This document shows, in pieces, positions 36,765 to 45,895 of a DNA stretch of 64,000 bases. How positions within the stretch are numbered: the stretch's first letter is position 1; every line of letters starts with the position of its first letter. The position numbers and the translations under genes are program-made. This DNA comes from Rhodoferax_B sp049316285 (GTDB lineage: Bacteria; Pseudomonadota; Gammaproteobacteria; Burkholderiales; Burkholderiaceae_C), in assembly GCF_049316285.1 (NCBI RefSeq), contig NZ_JBMOXA010000008.1, positions 1-64,000 of the forward strand, given 5' to 3'. Under the pieces are notes generated by a model that saw only the letters and a program-made list of their open reading frames with translations, searched no databases and had not been told where the DNA came from.

Positions 36765-36794
36765 GCTTGCATTATCTCGTTTGAAATCGCCCAC

Positions 36795-36823
36795 AAAAAA
36801 GCCCAGCAGGGCTGGGCTTTTTT
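36795..36823 (-). terminator. Terminator between rplY and pth
   Basis: AGCCCAGC pairs with GCTGGGCT around a 3-nt loop, with A6 on one side and T6 on the other, so it works for leftward transcription from rplY. Leaky read-through could still feed pth. Confidence 0.88.
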
Positions 36824-36854
36824 GAAGGGTAGCGCCGGAGCGCGACAGCAAGAA

Positions 36855-37481
36855 TTACTTCTTGCCCTTGCCCTTGGCTGGAGCGGCAGCGGCTGCTGGA
36901 GCAGCTTCTTCCACAACCTTGGGTGCCACAACCGACACCAGCACGGGGTTCACTGCACCACCCTTGATGGCAGCCTTGACGCCCTTGGGCAGCGTGATGT
37001 CCTTCAGGTGCAGCGAAGAACCCTTCTTCAGCGTCGTCAGGTCAACGGCGATGAATTCAGGGATGTCTGCTGGGAAGCAGGTCACTTGCAGTTCGGTCAC
37101 GACGTGCGTGATCAGGCAGTGGTCCAGCTTGAAAGCAGGGGATTCTTCGTCACCGGAGTAGTGCACTGGCACCTTCACGGTCATCTTGGTCTTGTCGTCC
37201 ACGCGTTGGAAATCAACGTGCAGAATCTGTTGGCGGTAGGGGTGCATTTGCACGTCGCGCAACAAAACCTTGCTCACGGAGCCATTCAGTTCCATGTCCA
37301 GAATGCTGGAGTGGAAGGCTTCCTTCTTGATGGCGTGCCACAGTGCGTTGTGATCGAGTTCGATCGCAACGACGGGTTCATTGGTACCACCAAAAACGAT
37401 ACCAGGGGTACGGCCGGAAATGCGGAGACGGCGGCTCGCACCCGTGCCCTGCAGATTGCGCTCAAAAGCGACGAAATTCAT
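36855..37481 (-). CDS. rplY: 50S ribosomal protein L25 (CTC form)
   Basis: A 208-residue L25 of the long CTC type, binding 5S rRNA. The N-terminal L25 domain begins MNFVAFERNLQGTGASRRLR and continues through GIVFGG; a TL5 C-terminal domain follows with LEL-type strands. The end is Ala/Lys-rich. ATG at 37481 is chosen because it has AGGAG 7 nt upstream and matches the family; the longer ORF adds 17 unrelated residues. Confidence 0.95.
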   Translation of the reverse strand: MNFVAFERNLQGTGASRRLRISGRTPGIVFGGTNEPVVAIELDHNALWHAIKKEAFHSSILDMELNGSVSKVLLRDVQMHPYRQQILHVDFQRVDDKTKMTVKVPVHYSGDEESPAFKLDHCLITHVVTELQVTCFPADIPEFIAVDLTTLKKGSSLHLKDITLPKGVKAAIKGGAVNPVLVSVVAPKVVEEAAPAAAAAPAKGKGKK

Positions 37482-37540
37482 AGTTAACTCCTGAAGAAGT
37501 GCATCGCGACCAATGTCACTCCAGTTTGACAAAAGCCCGC

Positions 37541-37558
37541 GATCACTTTGCAGTGATC
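37541..37558 (-). terminator. Hairpin after prs, possible attenuating terminator
   Basis: GATCACT and AGTGATC around a 4-nt loop, followed on the minus strand by GCGGGCTTTTGTC. The T run is short, so it may only reduce transcription into rplY or stabilise the prs message. Confidence 0.5.
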
Positions 37559-37579
37559 ACAGGCTGACGATTGTCTCGA

Positions 37580-38545
37580 TCAGTTTTGATCAGAGAACAA
37601 ACTCATGACCGACTCACCGTTGGCAATGCGCTGTATCGTTTCGCCGATCAGCGGGGCCACGGTCAGTTGGCGAATTTTCTTGCAAGCAGCGGCGGCGTCG
37701 CTCAGAGGGATGGTGTTGGTCACCACCACTTCGTCGAGCGCCGAGCCCTTGGCGATACGCTCGATGGCCGGACCCGAGAAAATCGGGTGCGTACAGTAGG
37801 CGTAAACTTTTTTGGCGCCGCGTTCTTTCAACACTTCTGCCGCTTTGACCAGCGTGCCAGCGGTGTCGATCATGTCATCCATGATCACGCAGTTGCGGCC
37901 ATCGATTTCACCGATGACGTGCATCACTTCGCTGACATTGGCCTTGGGGCGGCGCTTGTCGATGATGGCCATGTCGCAACCGAGTTGCTTGGCCAGGGCG
38001 CGTGCACGCACCACGCCACCAACGTCTGGCGACACAACAATCAGATCTTCGTAGTTTTGCTGGCGCAGATCGCCCAGCAAAACGGGGGACGCATAAATGT
38101 TGTCCACCGGAATGTCGAAGAAACCTTGGATCTGGTCGGCGTGCAAGTCCATGGTCAGCACACGGTCCACACCCACGGCTTGCAGCATGTTGGCCACAAC
38201 CTTGGCCGTGATCGGCACACGGGCCGAACGTGGGCGGCGGTCTTGGCGTGCATAACCAAAGTAGGGAATCACGGCGCTGATGCGTTCAGCAGAAGCGCGT
38301 TTCAGCGCGTCCACCATGATCAGCAGCTCCATCAGGTTGTCATTCGTGGGAGCACATGTGCTCTGCACCACAAAAACGTCGCGGGCGCGCACGTTCTGGT
38401 TGATCTCGACCGTCACTTCGCCGTCGGAAAAACGGCCGACGCTGGCGGCGCCTAGAGAAATGCCAAGATGTTTAGCAATGTCAGCAGCCATGCCTGGATT
38501 GGCATTGCCGGTGAAAACCATGAAATCAGTGTGGGTGGGCTGCAT
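37580..38545 (-). CDS. prs: Ribose-phosphate pyrophosphokinase
   Basis: A 321-residue class I enzyme making PRPP from ribose 5-phosphate and ATP. FTGNANPGMAADIAKHLG opens the fold, YFGYARQDRR is the ATP loop region, DLHADQIQGFFDIPVDN carries the divalent-metal His/Asp, and VIMDDMIDTAGT is the PRPP-binding signature. ATG at 38545 (MQPTHTDF) is the conserved Burkholderiales start. tRNA-Gln and ispE lie upstream on the same strand. Confidence 0.97.
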   Translation of the reverse strand: MQPTHTDFMVFTGNANPGMAADIAKHLGISLGAASVGRFSDGEVTVEINQNVRARDVFVVQSTCAPTNDNLMELLIMVDALKRASAERISAVIPYFGYARQDRRPRSARVPITAKVVANMLQAVGVDRVLTMDLHADQIQGFFDIPVDNIYASPVLLGDLRQQNYEDLIVVSPDVGGVVRARALAKQLGCDMAIIDKRRPKANVSEVMHVIGEIDGRNCVIMDDMIDTAGTLVKAAEVLKERGAKKVYAYCTHPIFSGPAIERIAKGSALDEVVVTNTIPLSDAAAACKKIRQLTVAPLIGETIQRIANGESVMSLFSDQN

Positions 38546-38605
38546 GAGCTTTGGGCGATGAATTAACTTGCCGGTACGTTTAACGTCTGCGCGTTTAAAC
38601 ATATT

Positions 38606-38682
38606 TGGCAGGGGAAGAAGGATTCGAACCTTCGCATGCCGGAATCAAAATCCGGTGCCTTAACCAACTTGGCGACTCCCCT
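38606..38682 (-). tRNA. tRNA-Gln (UUG)
   Basis: A 77-nt tRNA with encoded CCA: acceptor AGGGGAG with TTCCCCT, anticodon stem CCGGA/TCCGG with loop TTTTGAT (anticodon TTG), and T-arm GAAGG/CCTTC. It sits between ispE and prs on the same strand, a standard position in betaproteobacteria. Confidence 0.97.
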
Positions 38683-38714
38683 ACACAGGTTGCCCGCTTT
38701 GAACGGACGACCGA

Positions 38715-39569
38715 TTAACTCTCGCTGGAGGCCCAACCCACTAATGGGTGCACCTCCATGTTGCTGCACTGACGAACTAGCCACAGTGGATCTGCATCAG
38801 ATGCATCCATTGTGCTTGGCATGTTTGCAAGATGCGCGTAAACCGCGCTACCTGAACCAGTCATTCTGCCGTTTAACCCTTTGTCATTGAGCCAACCTAT
38901 GGCTCTTGTAACAGCAGGACAAAGTGTCTCGGCAACTGGCTGCAAATCATTCTTACCAAATTCGTAAGGCCTAGCAGCAAAGCCTGCGAGTATAGCACTA
39001 TCAGAATCACGTTTCAAACTAGATGCTGAAAAAATTGCTTTTGTCTCTAGACCTTCTGGTGGTTTGACCACCAAGAAGTCGGCTGCTGGCAACTCAACGG
39101 GCGTTATTGTCTCACCAATTCCCTCGACCCAAGCATGCCCCCCCGATAAAAAAAATGGAACGTCGGCGCCAAGCCGCAGTGCCAGGGTTTGCAGCGTCGA
39201 AATCGGCAAGCGCAAATCCCATAAGCGGTTGAGTGCCAACAGGCAACTGGCCGCGTCCGAAGAGCCACCGCCCATGCCGGCTTGCGCGGGAATGCTTTTT
39301 TCAATGGCGATCTCTGCGCCTAGCGGTGTGCCGGTCAATTCCTTGAGCGCGCGTGCGGCGCGCAGGATCAAATCGTCTGCGGGCAGTGGTGTGGTGAGGT
39401 CGGTTCGGCTGAGCTGGCCGTCGCGGCGCAACTCGAAGTGCAGGGTGTCGCACCAGTCGATGAGCATGAAGACCGATTGCAGCAGGTGGTAACCGTCAGC
39501 GCGGCGACCGGTGATGTGCAGAAACAAATTCAATTTGGCCGGAGCCGGAACGTCGTACAAAGCCTTCAT
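38715..39569 (-). CDS. ispE: 4-diphosphocytidyl-2-C-methyl-D-erythritol kinase IspE
   Basis: A 284-residue GHMP kinase of the MEP isoprenoid pathway. PAPAKLNLFLHITGRRADGYH is split at the N-terminus, and PAQAGMGGGSSDAA at about residue 94-107 is the ATP loop. GRMTGSGSAVYA is the third GHMP motif. Its 3' half (about 38820-39130) is clearly poorer in G+C than the 5' half. The start overlaps the lolB stop by 4 nt; tRNA-Gln follows 32 nt after the stop. Confidence 0.95.
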   Translation of the reverse strand: MKALYDVPAPAKLNLFLHITGRRADGYHLLQSVFMLIDWCDTLHFELRRDGQLSRTDLTTPLPADDLILRAARALKELTGTPLGAEIAIEKSIPAQAGMGGGSSDAASCLLALNRLWDLRLPISTLQTLALRLGADVPFFLSGGHAWVEGIGETITPVELPAADFLVVKPPEGLETKAIFSASSLKRDSDSAILAGFAARPYEFGKNDLQPVAETLCPAVTRAIGWLNDKGLNGRMTGSGSAVYAHLANMPSTMDASDADPLWLVRQCSNMEVHPLVGWASSES

Positions 39570-40063
39570 GGGTCCAAAACAATGCGCAGGTCGGCCTGCG
39601 GTGTGGGTGTGCTGCGGCGCGCGGACAGGCGGCCGTCTGATAAACGTGAAAGATCGGCTTTCCAGCCCGGCACGGCGGTGTCTTGGCCGTTCAGCCAGTC
39701 GAACAAGGCGGTCACCGGGATCACGCTGCCGGTTGCTTGCAGGATGAGTGCATCCATCGATTCAAAAGTCCGCGTTTCGCCGTTCGCCGTGAGGCGGGCC
39801 AAGCCGTTTTGCCAGTCGAGTACGGCCAGTGTGCCGCCAAAGGGGGTGAACAGTTTCAACTCTCCGGCCCCGGCGTCGCCCTTGAGTTCAAATGCCGCCG
39901 TGAAGGATTGCGCCGTGGCGTCTTCCACCTGCAACGACATGCGGCCGCTCCAGAAGGCGGCCGGGCGCGGCTGCTGAGGCTGGCTGGTAGCACAACCGGC
40001 CAGCGTGGCGGCTAGCGCCAAGGCCATGCCCAACACTCGGCGCCGGTGCAGCGCACGCCGCAT
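39566..40063 (-). CDS. lolB: Outer-membrane lipoprotein receptor LolB
   Basis: A lipoprotein of about 165 residues with a lipobox LAATLAGC near residue 23. FWSGRMSLQVE and the following strands match LolB, which accepts lipoproteins from LolA and inserts them into the outer membrane. Start is uncertain: ATG 40063 or TTG 40072, which overlaps the upstream stop. Overlap with ispE by 4 nt is the conserved lolB-ispE pairing. Confidence 0.88.
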   Translation of the reverse strand: MRRALHRRRVLGMALALAATLAGCATSQPQQPRPAAFWSGRMSLQVEDATAQSFTAAFELKGDAGAGELKLFTPFGGTLAVLDWQNGLARLTANGETRTFESMDALILQATGSVIPVTALFDWLNGQDTAVPGWKADLSRLSDGRLSARRSTPTPQADLRIVLDP

Positions 40064-40068
40064 TCCTG

Positions 40069-41805
40069 TCAAAGTTTCACCTGTAGCCGTTTCAGCGTTT
40101 CCAGCAGGCTCTCGTTTTCGGGGTTCAGCAGGAAGCCTTCTCTCCAGATGGCGGTAGCGCGTTCGGTCTGGCCCATGCTCCAGAGCACTTCGCCCAGGTG
40201 CGCGGCGATTTCGGCATCGGGTTTGGCCTTGTAGGCCTCGTCGAGAATGCGCAGGGCTTCGGCCTTGTTGCCCATGCGGAACTCGACCCAGGCCAGGCTG
40301 TCGGAAATGAAGGGGTCGTTGGGCGCGTACCCAAGCGCTTTCTGGATCAGCTGTTTGGCTTCAGGCAGGCGCACATTGCGATCGGCCAACGAATAACCTA
40401 ATGCGTTGTAGGCGTGGTGAAAGTCAGGCTTGATGAGCATCACCTCGCGCAGGATGCGCTCCATGTCTGCGAGTTTGTCCATCTTCTCGGCGATCATGGC
40501 CTGGTCGTACATCAGGTCGGTGTCACGCGGAGTCTGCACCAGCGCCTTGGCCAACAAGTCGTAGGCCGCCTGGTATTGCTTGTTGTCGCGCAACAGCTGC
40601 ACCTCAGCCGACAGCTTGGTACGCACATCCGCCGGTGTGCGTTCGGGTAGCGACTGGATCAACTTGCGGCCCTGTTCCAATTGCCCTTGCTTGGCCATCA
40701 GTGAGGCGCGTCGAATTTGTGCGCCGTACAAGGCCTGGGCGTCATCAATCCGTGCCAGCCACTTTTCTGCAGCGGCGTAGTCTTTGCGTTTTTCAGCCAC
40801 TTCCGCCAGGGACAGATAACTTTGCACCAGGGCGCGCGAGCGTTCCTCACTTGGCGGCAGGGCTTGCAACAGCGTCAAAGCCCGCTGGAAAGCGACTTCT
40901 GCATCTGCGGCTTGATTGGCTTGCAATTGCAGAGCGCCCAGCATCAGCCAGCCTTCCGTGAAGTCCGGGCTTTCCTTGGTCAACCGTTGCAGCTGCTGGG
41001 TGGCCTCGGCGTAACGCTGGGCTTCCACCAGGCTTCGGGCGTAACTCACGCGAAATTCGGGGCTTGGTTTGCCTGCGGCATATTTCTGCACAATGCTCTC
41101 GGCCAATGGCGCGTCGGGGCCCATCATCTGCAGCGCCAAAAAGGCCGGAGCAGAGGATGTCGGGTCTATTTCCTGCCCCTTGCGCGCGGCCTCCAGTGCG
41201 CCAAAGTTGTCTTGTGCCAACAGGCGCATGCGACCCACCGTACTCCAGGCCACCGCGCCTTCGGCGGGTTTGTCGAGATAGGGCTTGAGTGCTTCTTCCA
41301 CGGTGCTGGCGGCCAGCTTTTTGTCGGAGACCCGCGCAAAGGTGCGCGGAATCGCCGCCATGGACAGCGGGCGCTCGACGTTGCTGACCAAGGCCAGATC
41401 GGTGCGCAGCGGCTCCAGGGTCTCGCCCACGCGGTTGATGGCGATCAGGATTTGCAGGACGTAGCGGTTGGCCTCGCGCGACGTTGGTTGGCTTTCTTTC
41501 CAGGCGCGTGCCGCTTGCAGCGCGGCATCGCCCGAGCGGGCTTTGAGCGCAATTTCCACGGCGCGCTGGTATAGCCGGCTGTCGTCCGATTTACGGGCCG
41601 AGTCCAGAATCAGCGCGAAGGCCGTGCCCGGGTCGCCCGAGTTGAGGTTGATTTCCCCCAGCAGTAATTCGTAGAACAGCTCCGCGGTGAGGGCCGAGCT
41701 TTCGGGCGCGGCGTCTGGCGGGGTTGGCGCAGCGTGTGTGGCCAAACTTGCCGCCAGCGCGATGGTCGCCAGGGCCTGAGATTTGAATCGGTGAAGTCGC
41801 TTCAT
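40069..41805 (-). CDS. Exported tetratricopeptide-repeat protein
   Basis: A 578-residue protein with a signal peptide (about 26 residues, ending ATHA/AP) and a long TPR array. Clear repeats are in the second half, such as HHAYNALGYSLADRNVRLPE and ISDSLAWVEFRMGNKAEAL. It precedes lolB and ispE with a near-zero gap, so it is likely part of that operon; TPR proteins are common at this position in Burkholderiales. The partner is unknown, and a scaffold role in the periplasm is inferred. Confidence 0.85.
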   Translation of the reverse strand: MKRLHRFKSQALATIALAASLATHAAPTPPDAAPESSALTAELFYELLLGEINLNSGDPGTAFALILDSARKSDDSRLYQRAVEIALKARSGDAALQAARAWKESQPTSREANRYVLQILIAINRVGETLEPLRTDLALVSNVERPLSMAAIPRTFARVSDKKLAASTVEEALKPYLDKPAEGAVAWSTVGRMRLLAQDNFGALEAARKGQEIDPTSSAPAFLALQMMGPDAPLAESIVQKYAAGKPSPEFRVSYARSLVEAQRYAEATQQLQRLTKESPDFTEGWLMLGALQLQANQAADAEVAFQRALTLLQALPPSEERSRALVQSYLSLAEVAEKRKDYAAAEKWLARIDDAQALYGAQIRRASLMAKQGQLEQGRKLIQSLPERTPADVRTKLSAEVQLLRDNKQYQAAYDLLAKALVQTPRDTDLMYDQAMIAEKMDKLADMERILREVMLIKPDFHHAYNALGYSLADRNVRLPEAKQLIQKALGYAPNDPFISDSLAWVEFRMGNKAEALRILDEAYKAKPDAEIAAHLGEVLWSMGQTERATAIWREGFLLNPENESLLETLKRLQVKL

Positions 41806-41844
41806 CGACCCATAATAATCTAAGGCCCATAACCGCTGCTTGCC

Positions 41845-42660
41845 ATGCCCGAACTACCTGAAGTTGAAGTCACCCGCCTGAGTTTTGCCGACCGCATTGC
41901 GGGGGCAGAGATCACCGAAGCCCATCTGGGCAAGCCGCTGCGTTGGCCGCTGGGCTGTGATCCGGCTGATCTGGTGGGGCGCAGGGTGCTGGAGGTGCGC
42001 CGACGTGGCAAATACCTGCTGCTGATGCTCGACCGCGGTGTGTTGCTGATCCATCTGGGCATGTCTGGCCGATTGCATTTTGCGGCGCGCCAGGATGCCC
42101 CGGGTGGGCATGATCATTTTGATCTGGTCACGACACGCGGCACGCTGCGCTTGCACGACCCGCGCCGGTTTGGCGCGGTGGTGTATGTCGAGAGCTTGAC
42201 CTCGATTCAGGCCGAAAAATTGCTCGGCCGCCTGGGTGTTGAGCCCTTGGGTGACGATTTCGACCTGGCTGCTTTTCACACCGGCCTGAGGCAGCGGCGC
42301 ACAGCGATCAAGCAGGTCTTGCTGCAGGGGCAGCTGGTGGTGGGGGTGGGCAATATCTATGCTTCCGAAGCCTTGTTTCTGGCGGGCATACGGCCGACCA
42401 CGATTGCGGCCACCATCAGCAAGCCGCGTGCGGCCAAGCTCCATGCCGCTGTGCGGGATGTGTTGGGCCGGGCGGTGTTGCGTGGTGGCAGCACTTTGCG
42501 CGACTTTGCCAATGCCCATGGGGAAACCGGCTACTTTCAGTTGGAGGCCATGGTCTACGACCGCAAAGGCTTGCCATGCCGGCAATGCGGCACACCCATT
42601 GTGGCGTTGCGGCAGGGGCAGCGCTCCACTTTCTACTGCCCCAACTGCCAGCTACGGTGA
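41845..42660 (+). CDS. mutM: Formamidopyrimidine-DNA glycosylase MutM
   Basis: A 271-residue Fpg enzyme excising 8-oxoguanine and formamidopyrimidines. The catalytic N-terminus PELPEVEVTR (P1, E2 after Met removal), RRGKYLL with Lys57, the helix-two-turn-helix region VVGVGNIYASE, and the zinc finger CRQCG...CPNC at the C-terminus are intact. It is divergent from the TPR gene. A dynamin-like gene and mutY follow. Confidence 0.96.
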   Translation: MPELPEVEVTRLSFADRIAGAEITEAHLGKPLRWPLGCDPADLVGRRVLEVRRRGKYLLLMLDRGVLLIHLGMSGRLHFAARQDAPGGHDHFDLVTTRGTLRLHDPRRFGAVVYVESLTSIQAEKLLGRLGVEPLGDDFDLAAFHTGLRQRRTAIKQVLLQGQLVVGVGNIYASEALFLAGIRPTTIAATISKPRAAKLHAAVRDVLGRAVLRGGSTLRDFANAHGETGYFQLEAMVYDRKGLPCRQCGTPIVALRQGQRSTFYCPNCQLR

Positions 42661-42732
42661 TAGGCCTATGCCCAATGCTTTGCGGCGATGCTATATTTTC
42701 AGTAATGGCACTCCACGCACTGTATTTTCTCC

Positions 42733-44736
42733 GTGACTACTTCATTTAACGAGCAGTTCGGCCAGTACGGCGCGTGGCGACGAGAGTTTGCCCTGCGTCT
42801 GAAGCTGCTGTCCGCCTGGATGAAAGAGCACGACCTGCTGGACGCGGGCGTGCTGCAACGCCTGGACCGGCTTACCGAGCAGATGCGCAGCGACAAGGTG
42901 CTGGTGGCATTTGTCGCCGAGTTTTCGCGTGGCAAGTCCGAACTGATCAACGCCATCTTTTTTGCCAGCTACGGACGCCGCATCATGCCCGCTGGTGCCG
43001 GGCGTACCACCATGTGCCCGACCGAGCTGGGTTATGACCCGGCCGTGCCAGCCTGTTTGCGCCTGCTGCCGGTAGGTTCGCGACGCGATCCACGGGCTTT
43101 GTCCGAGTGGCGCCAAACGCCCGAACATTGGACCCAGGTGGCGCTGGATGTGCATGACCCGGCCCAGTTGGCCACCGCCTTGGCCATGGTGGCCGAGGTT
43201 GATCACGTGACCCGGGAAGAGGCGCGCACGCTGGGTTTCTGGCACGATGAACTGCCGGACGACAACCCGCTGGTGGACGCTGCCGGCCTGGTGCAGGTGC
43301 CGCGTTGGCGCCACGCGCTGGTGAACATCGCACATCCGCTGCTGCAACAGGGTTTGGTGATTCTGGACACCCCCGGCCTGAACGCCGTGGGCGCCGAGCC
43401 CGAGCTCACCGTCAACCTGATCCACCAGGCGCATGCCGTGGTGTTTATTCTGGCGGCCGATACCGGGGTGACGAAGTCTGATCTGGCGGTGTGGCGTGAA
43501 CACCTCAGCGGTGAGCCAGCCGACTCCGAGGCCCGCCTGGTGGTGTTGAACAAGATCGACACCCTGTGGGACGCGATGAGCCAACCCGAGGCGATCGCCG
43601 CGCAGATTGCGCAGCAGCGTGCTTCGTCTGCTGCGATGCTGGGGGTGCTTCCACAGCGTGTGATGGCGGTGTCGGCACAAAAGGGTTTGCTTGCCAAGGT
43701 CAGCGCGGACAACGGTCTGCTGCGCGCCAGCGGCTTGCCGGTGTTGGAGACCGTGCTGGCCGAAGACATCGTCGGTCAACGTCAAGCCATTCTGCGCGCC
43801 GTGGTGGCGCGTGGCATCGCCGATTTGCGCACCGAAACCAGCCGCATCATCCACATGCGCCGGCGTGAGCTGGCCGAGCAGAAGCTGGATTTGCAGGGCT
43901 TGGGTGGCAAGAATACGGCGGTGATCAAGAACATGCGCCAGCGCATAGAGCAGGAAAAACACGAGTTCGACGTGGGCGCTGCCAAAGTGCCGGCCGTGCG
44001 TGCCGTGCAACATAAGCTGCTGGGCGATGCCTTTGTGCTGCTGGGCAGCCGCGCCTTGAAAAGCGAAATGCACGCACTGGGCGCGGCACTGCGCAAACCC
44101 GGCTTGAAGCTTGGCGTGAAACGTGTGTATGCCGACACGTTTGCGCAACTGCGTGCCAGCCTGGACCGCGCGCGCACACACAGCCAGGAAATCCAAAGCA
44201 TGCTGGCCGCCACGTTCACGCAGCTCAATGCCGAATATGGCTTTTCGCTGCAAGCCCCGGCCGAGCCCGACCTGCAGCGCTTCTACGGCGAGCTGACGCA
44301 AATCGAAGGCAGCCACGTGCGTTATCTGGGCTTGAGCCATACGCTGAAACTGGGACAAACTGAGTTTGTGGACCGGCTGGTGCGTGCGCTCAACACCCGG
44401 GTGCAAGGGGTCTATGAGTCGGCGTTTGCGGAAATCGAGATCTGGAGTAAATCGGCCTCGGCTCAGCTGGAGGCCCAACTGAAGGAACGCCGCACCACCT
44501 TTGGCCGCCGGCTCGAAGCCATAGACCGCATCCAGCAAGCCGCCGGCGGGCTGGACAATCGGGTCTCGGAAATCGAAAACCAGGAGGCCGTTCTGGGACA
44601 GCTGGAGACCCGGCTACAGTTGCTGACCTCTTATTTTTTGTCGACCAGCGACCAGGACAACAGCCTCAGCGCTGAACAAATTGATGCCGCCGCGCAAAAC
44701 ACCGGCTGGCAGGACACAGATATCCAATCTCAATGA
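42733..44736 (+). CDS. Dynamin-family GTPase (bacterial dynamin-like protein)
   Basis: A 667-residue protein with a dynamin-type G domain. The P-loop EFSRGKSELINAI is near residue 59-71, the switch II region is LDTPGLNAVGAEPE near 210, and the NKID specificity motif is near 272. The remainder is long helical, coiled-coil-like stalk sequence without a clear membrane helix. GTG at 42733 is the start. It lies 72 nt after mutM and overlaps mutY by 4 nt. Bacterial dynamins remodel membranes; a link to oxidative damage is only suggested by position. Confidence 0.88.
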   Translation: MTTSFNEQFGQYGAWRREFALRLKLLSAWMKEHDLLDAGVLQRLDRLTEQMRSDKVLVAFVAEFSRGKSELINAIFFASYGRRIMPAGAGRTTMCPTELGYDPAVPACLRLLPVGSRRDPRALSEWRQTPEHWTQVALDVHDPAQLATALAMVAEVDHVTREEARTLGFWHDELPDDNPLVDAAGLVQVPRWRHALVNIAHPLLQQGLVILDTPGLNAVGAEPELTVNLIHQAHAVVFILAADTGVTKSDLAVWREHLSGEPADSEARLVVLNKIDTLWDAMSQPEAIAAQIAQQRASSAAMLGVLPQRVMAVSAQKGLLAKVSADNGLLRASGLPVLETVLAEDIVGQRQAILRAVVARGIADLRTETSRIIHMRRRELAEQKLDLQGLGGKNTAVIKNMRQRIEQEKHEFDVGAAKVPAVRAVQHKLLGDAFVLLGSRALKSEMHALGAALRKPGLKLGVKRVYADTFAQLRASLDRARTHSQEIQSMLAATFTQLNAEYGFSLQAPAEPDLQRFYGELTQIEGSHVRYLGLSHTLKLGQTEFVDRLVRALNTRVQGVYESAFAEIEIWSKSASAQLEAQLKERRTTFGRRLEAIDRIQQAAGGLDNRVSEIENQEAVLGQLETRLQLLTSYFLSTSDQDNSLSAEQIDAAAQNTGWQDTDIQSQ

Positions 44737-45818
44737 CCGTTTTAGAAGAATCGACCACGGCGTGTGACGTCGGGGTCAGGGACGTTGCCGCGCGCGTCGT
44801 GCGCTGGCAGGAAACCCATGGCCGCCATGGCTTGCCGTGGCAGAACACGCGTGACCCGTACCGCGTGTGGCTGTCCGAAATCATGTTGCAGCAGACCCAG
44901 GTGAGTGCGGTGCTGGAGTACTTTCCGCGATTCCTGGCGCGTTTTCCGGATGTGGCCACGCTCGCCGCGGCCCCGCAGGACGACGTGTTGGCGCTGTGGG
45001 CTGGCCTGGGGTATTACAGCCGTGCGCGCAATCTGTTGAAGTGTGCTCAGAAGGTGATGGCGGAGCACGGCGGCAGGTTTCCGCCCACGGCCGAAGGTCT
45101 GCAAACCCTGCCCGGCATAGGCCGCTCCACCGCAGCGGCCATTGCCGCGTTTTGTTATGGCGAACGCGCCGCGATTCTGGACGGCAACGTCAAACGTGTG
45201 CTCACACGGGTATTGGCCTATGAGCACGATTTGTCCGTGCCCGCACACGAGCGCGAGCTGTGGAATCAAGCCACCCAGTTGCTGCCGCACGATGACCTGC
45301 CGCGCAGCATGCCGCGTTACACCCAGGGCCTGATGGATCTGGGGGCTACCGTCTGCCTGGCGCGCAACCCGTCGTGCCTGTTGTGCCCGCTGCGCGAGAT
45401 TTGCGCTGGCCATCGTGCCGGCAACGCGCTGCGTTATCCGGTCAAAACCCGCAAGCTCAAACGCAGTTCAGAGTCATGGTGGCTGCTGTGGGCCACCGAT
45501 GCTGAGGGCCGTGTATGGCTGGAGCGCCGCCCGGACAGCGGCGTCTGGGCGGGGCTGTTTTGCATGCCGGTGTTCACGGATAGGCTGGCGCTGCTGGCGC
45601 GTTTGCCCTTGGTGGCTGCGGAGCATTCGCCGGAAGCCGCGCTTGAAGAATTGCCAGCGGTTTTGCATGTGCTGACGCACAAAGACCTGCATTTGCATCC
45701 GGTGTGTGTGCGCTGGACACACCCCTCAGCGCCCGGTCTTGAGGGTGAGTGGGTGGAGCCTGCGCGCTTGGCTGCGGTCGGCTTGCCAGCACCGATACGC
45801 AAGTTCATGCAAACCTAG
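44733..45818 (+). CDS. mutY: A/G-specific adenine glycosylase MutY
   Basis: A 361-residue enzyme removing adenine mispaired with 8-oxoguanine. The active-site Glu is in EIMLQQTQV, the helix-hairpin-helix is LPGIGRSTAAAIAAF, and the catalytic Asp is in ILDGNVKRV. The iron-sulfur motif C-x6-C-x2-C-x5-C is CLARNPSCLLCPLREIC. The C-terminal MutT-like domain has LERRPDSGVWAGLF. Translation start overlaps the dynamin-like gene. Confidence 0.96.
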   Translation: MTVLEESTTACDVGVRDVAARVVRWQETHGRHGLPWQNTRDPYRVWLSEIMLQQTQVSAVLEYFPRFLARFPDVATLAAAPQDDVLALWAGLGYYSRARNLLKCAQKVMAEHGGRFPPTAEGLQTLPGIGRSTAAAIAAFCYGERAAILDGNVKRVLTRVLAYEHDLSVPAHERELWNQATQLLPHDDLPRSMPRYTQGLMDLGATVCLARNPSCLLCPLREICAGHRAGNALRYPVKTRKLKRSSESWWLLWATDAEGRVWLERRPDSGVWAGLFCMPVFTDRLALLARLPLVAAEHSPEAALEELPAVLHVLTHKDLHLHPVCVRWTHPSAPGLEGEWVEPARLAAVGLPAPIRKFMQT

Positions 45819-45820
45819 TT

Positions 45821-45876
45821 TGCTATCAGGTTTGCAGCTGGCGTCGCTTTGGCAGACAGCTTGGCAGCCGTTTTTC
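45821..45876 (+). repeat. Degenerate member of a 56-bp interspersed repeat
   Basis: Aligns without gaps to 59911-59966 at about 30 of 56 positions by my count, with TGCTAT, AGC, CGCTT, AGC, GCC and TTTT in register. It begins 2 nt past the mutY stop, between mutY and the convergent rapZ. The match is weaker than that of 30223-30278. Confidence 0.4.
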
Positions 45877-45895
45877 TTTTAAACCTGAAGCCGCT

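Noticed and set aside
38606..38720. Integrated element at tRNA-Gln
   Set aside because: The low-G+C part of ispE lies next to the tRNA, but there is no repeated tRNA end, integrase or foreign gene.
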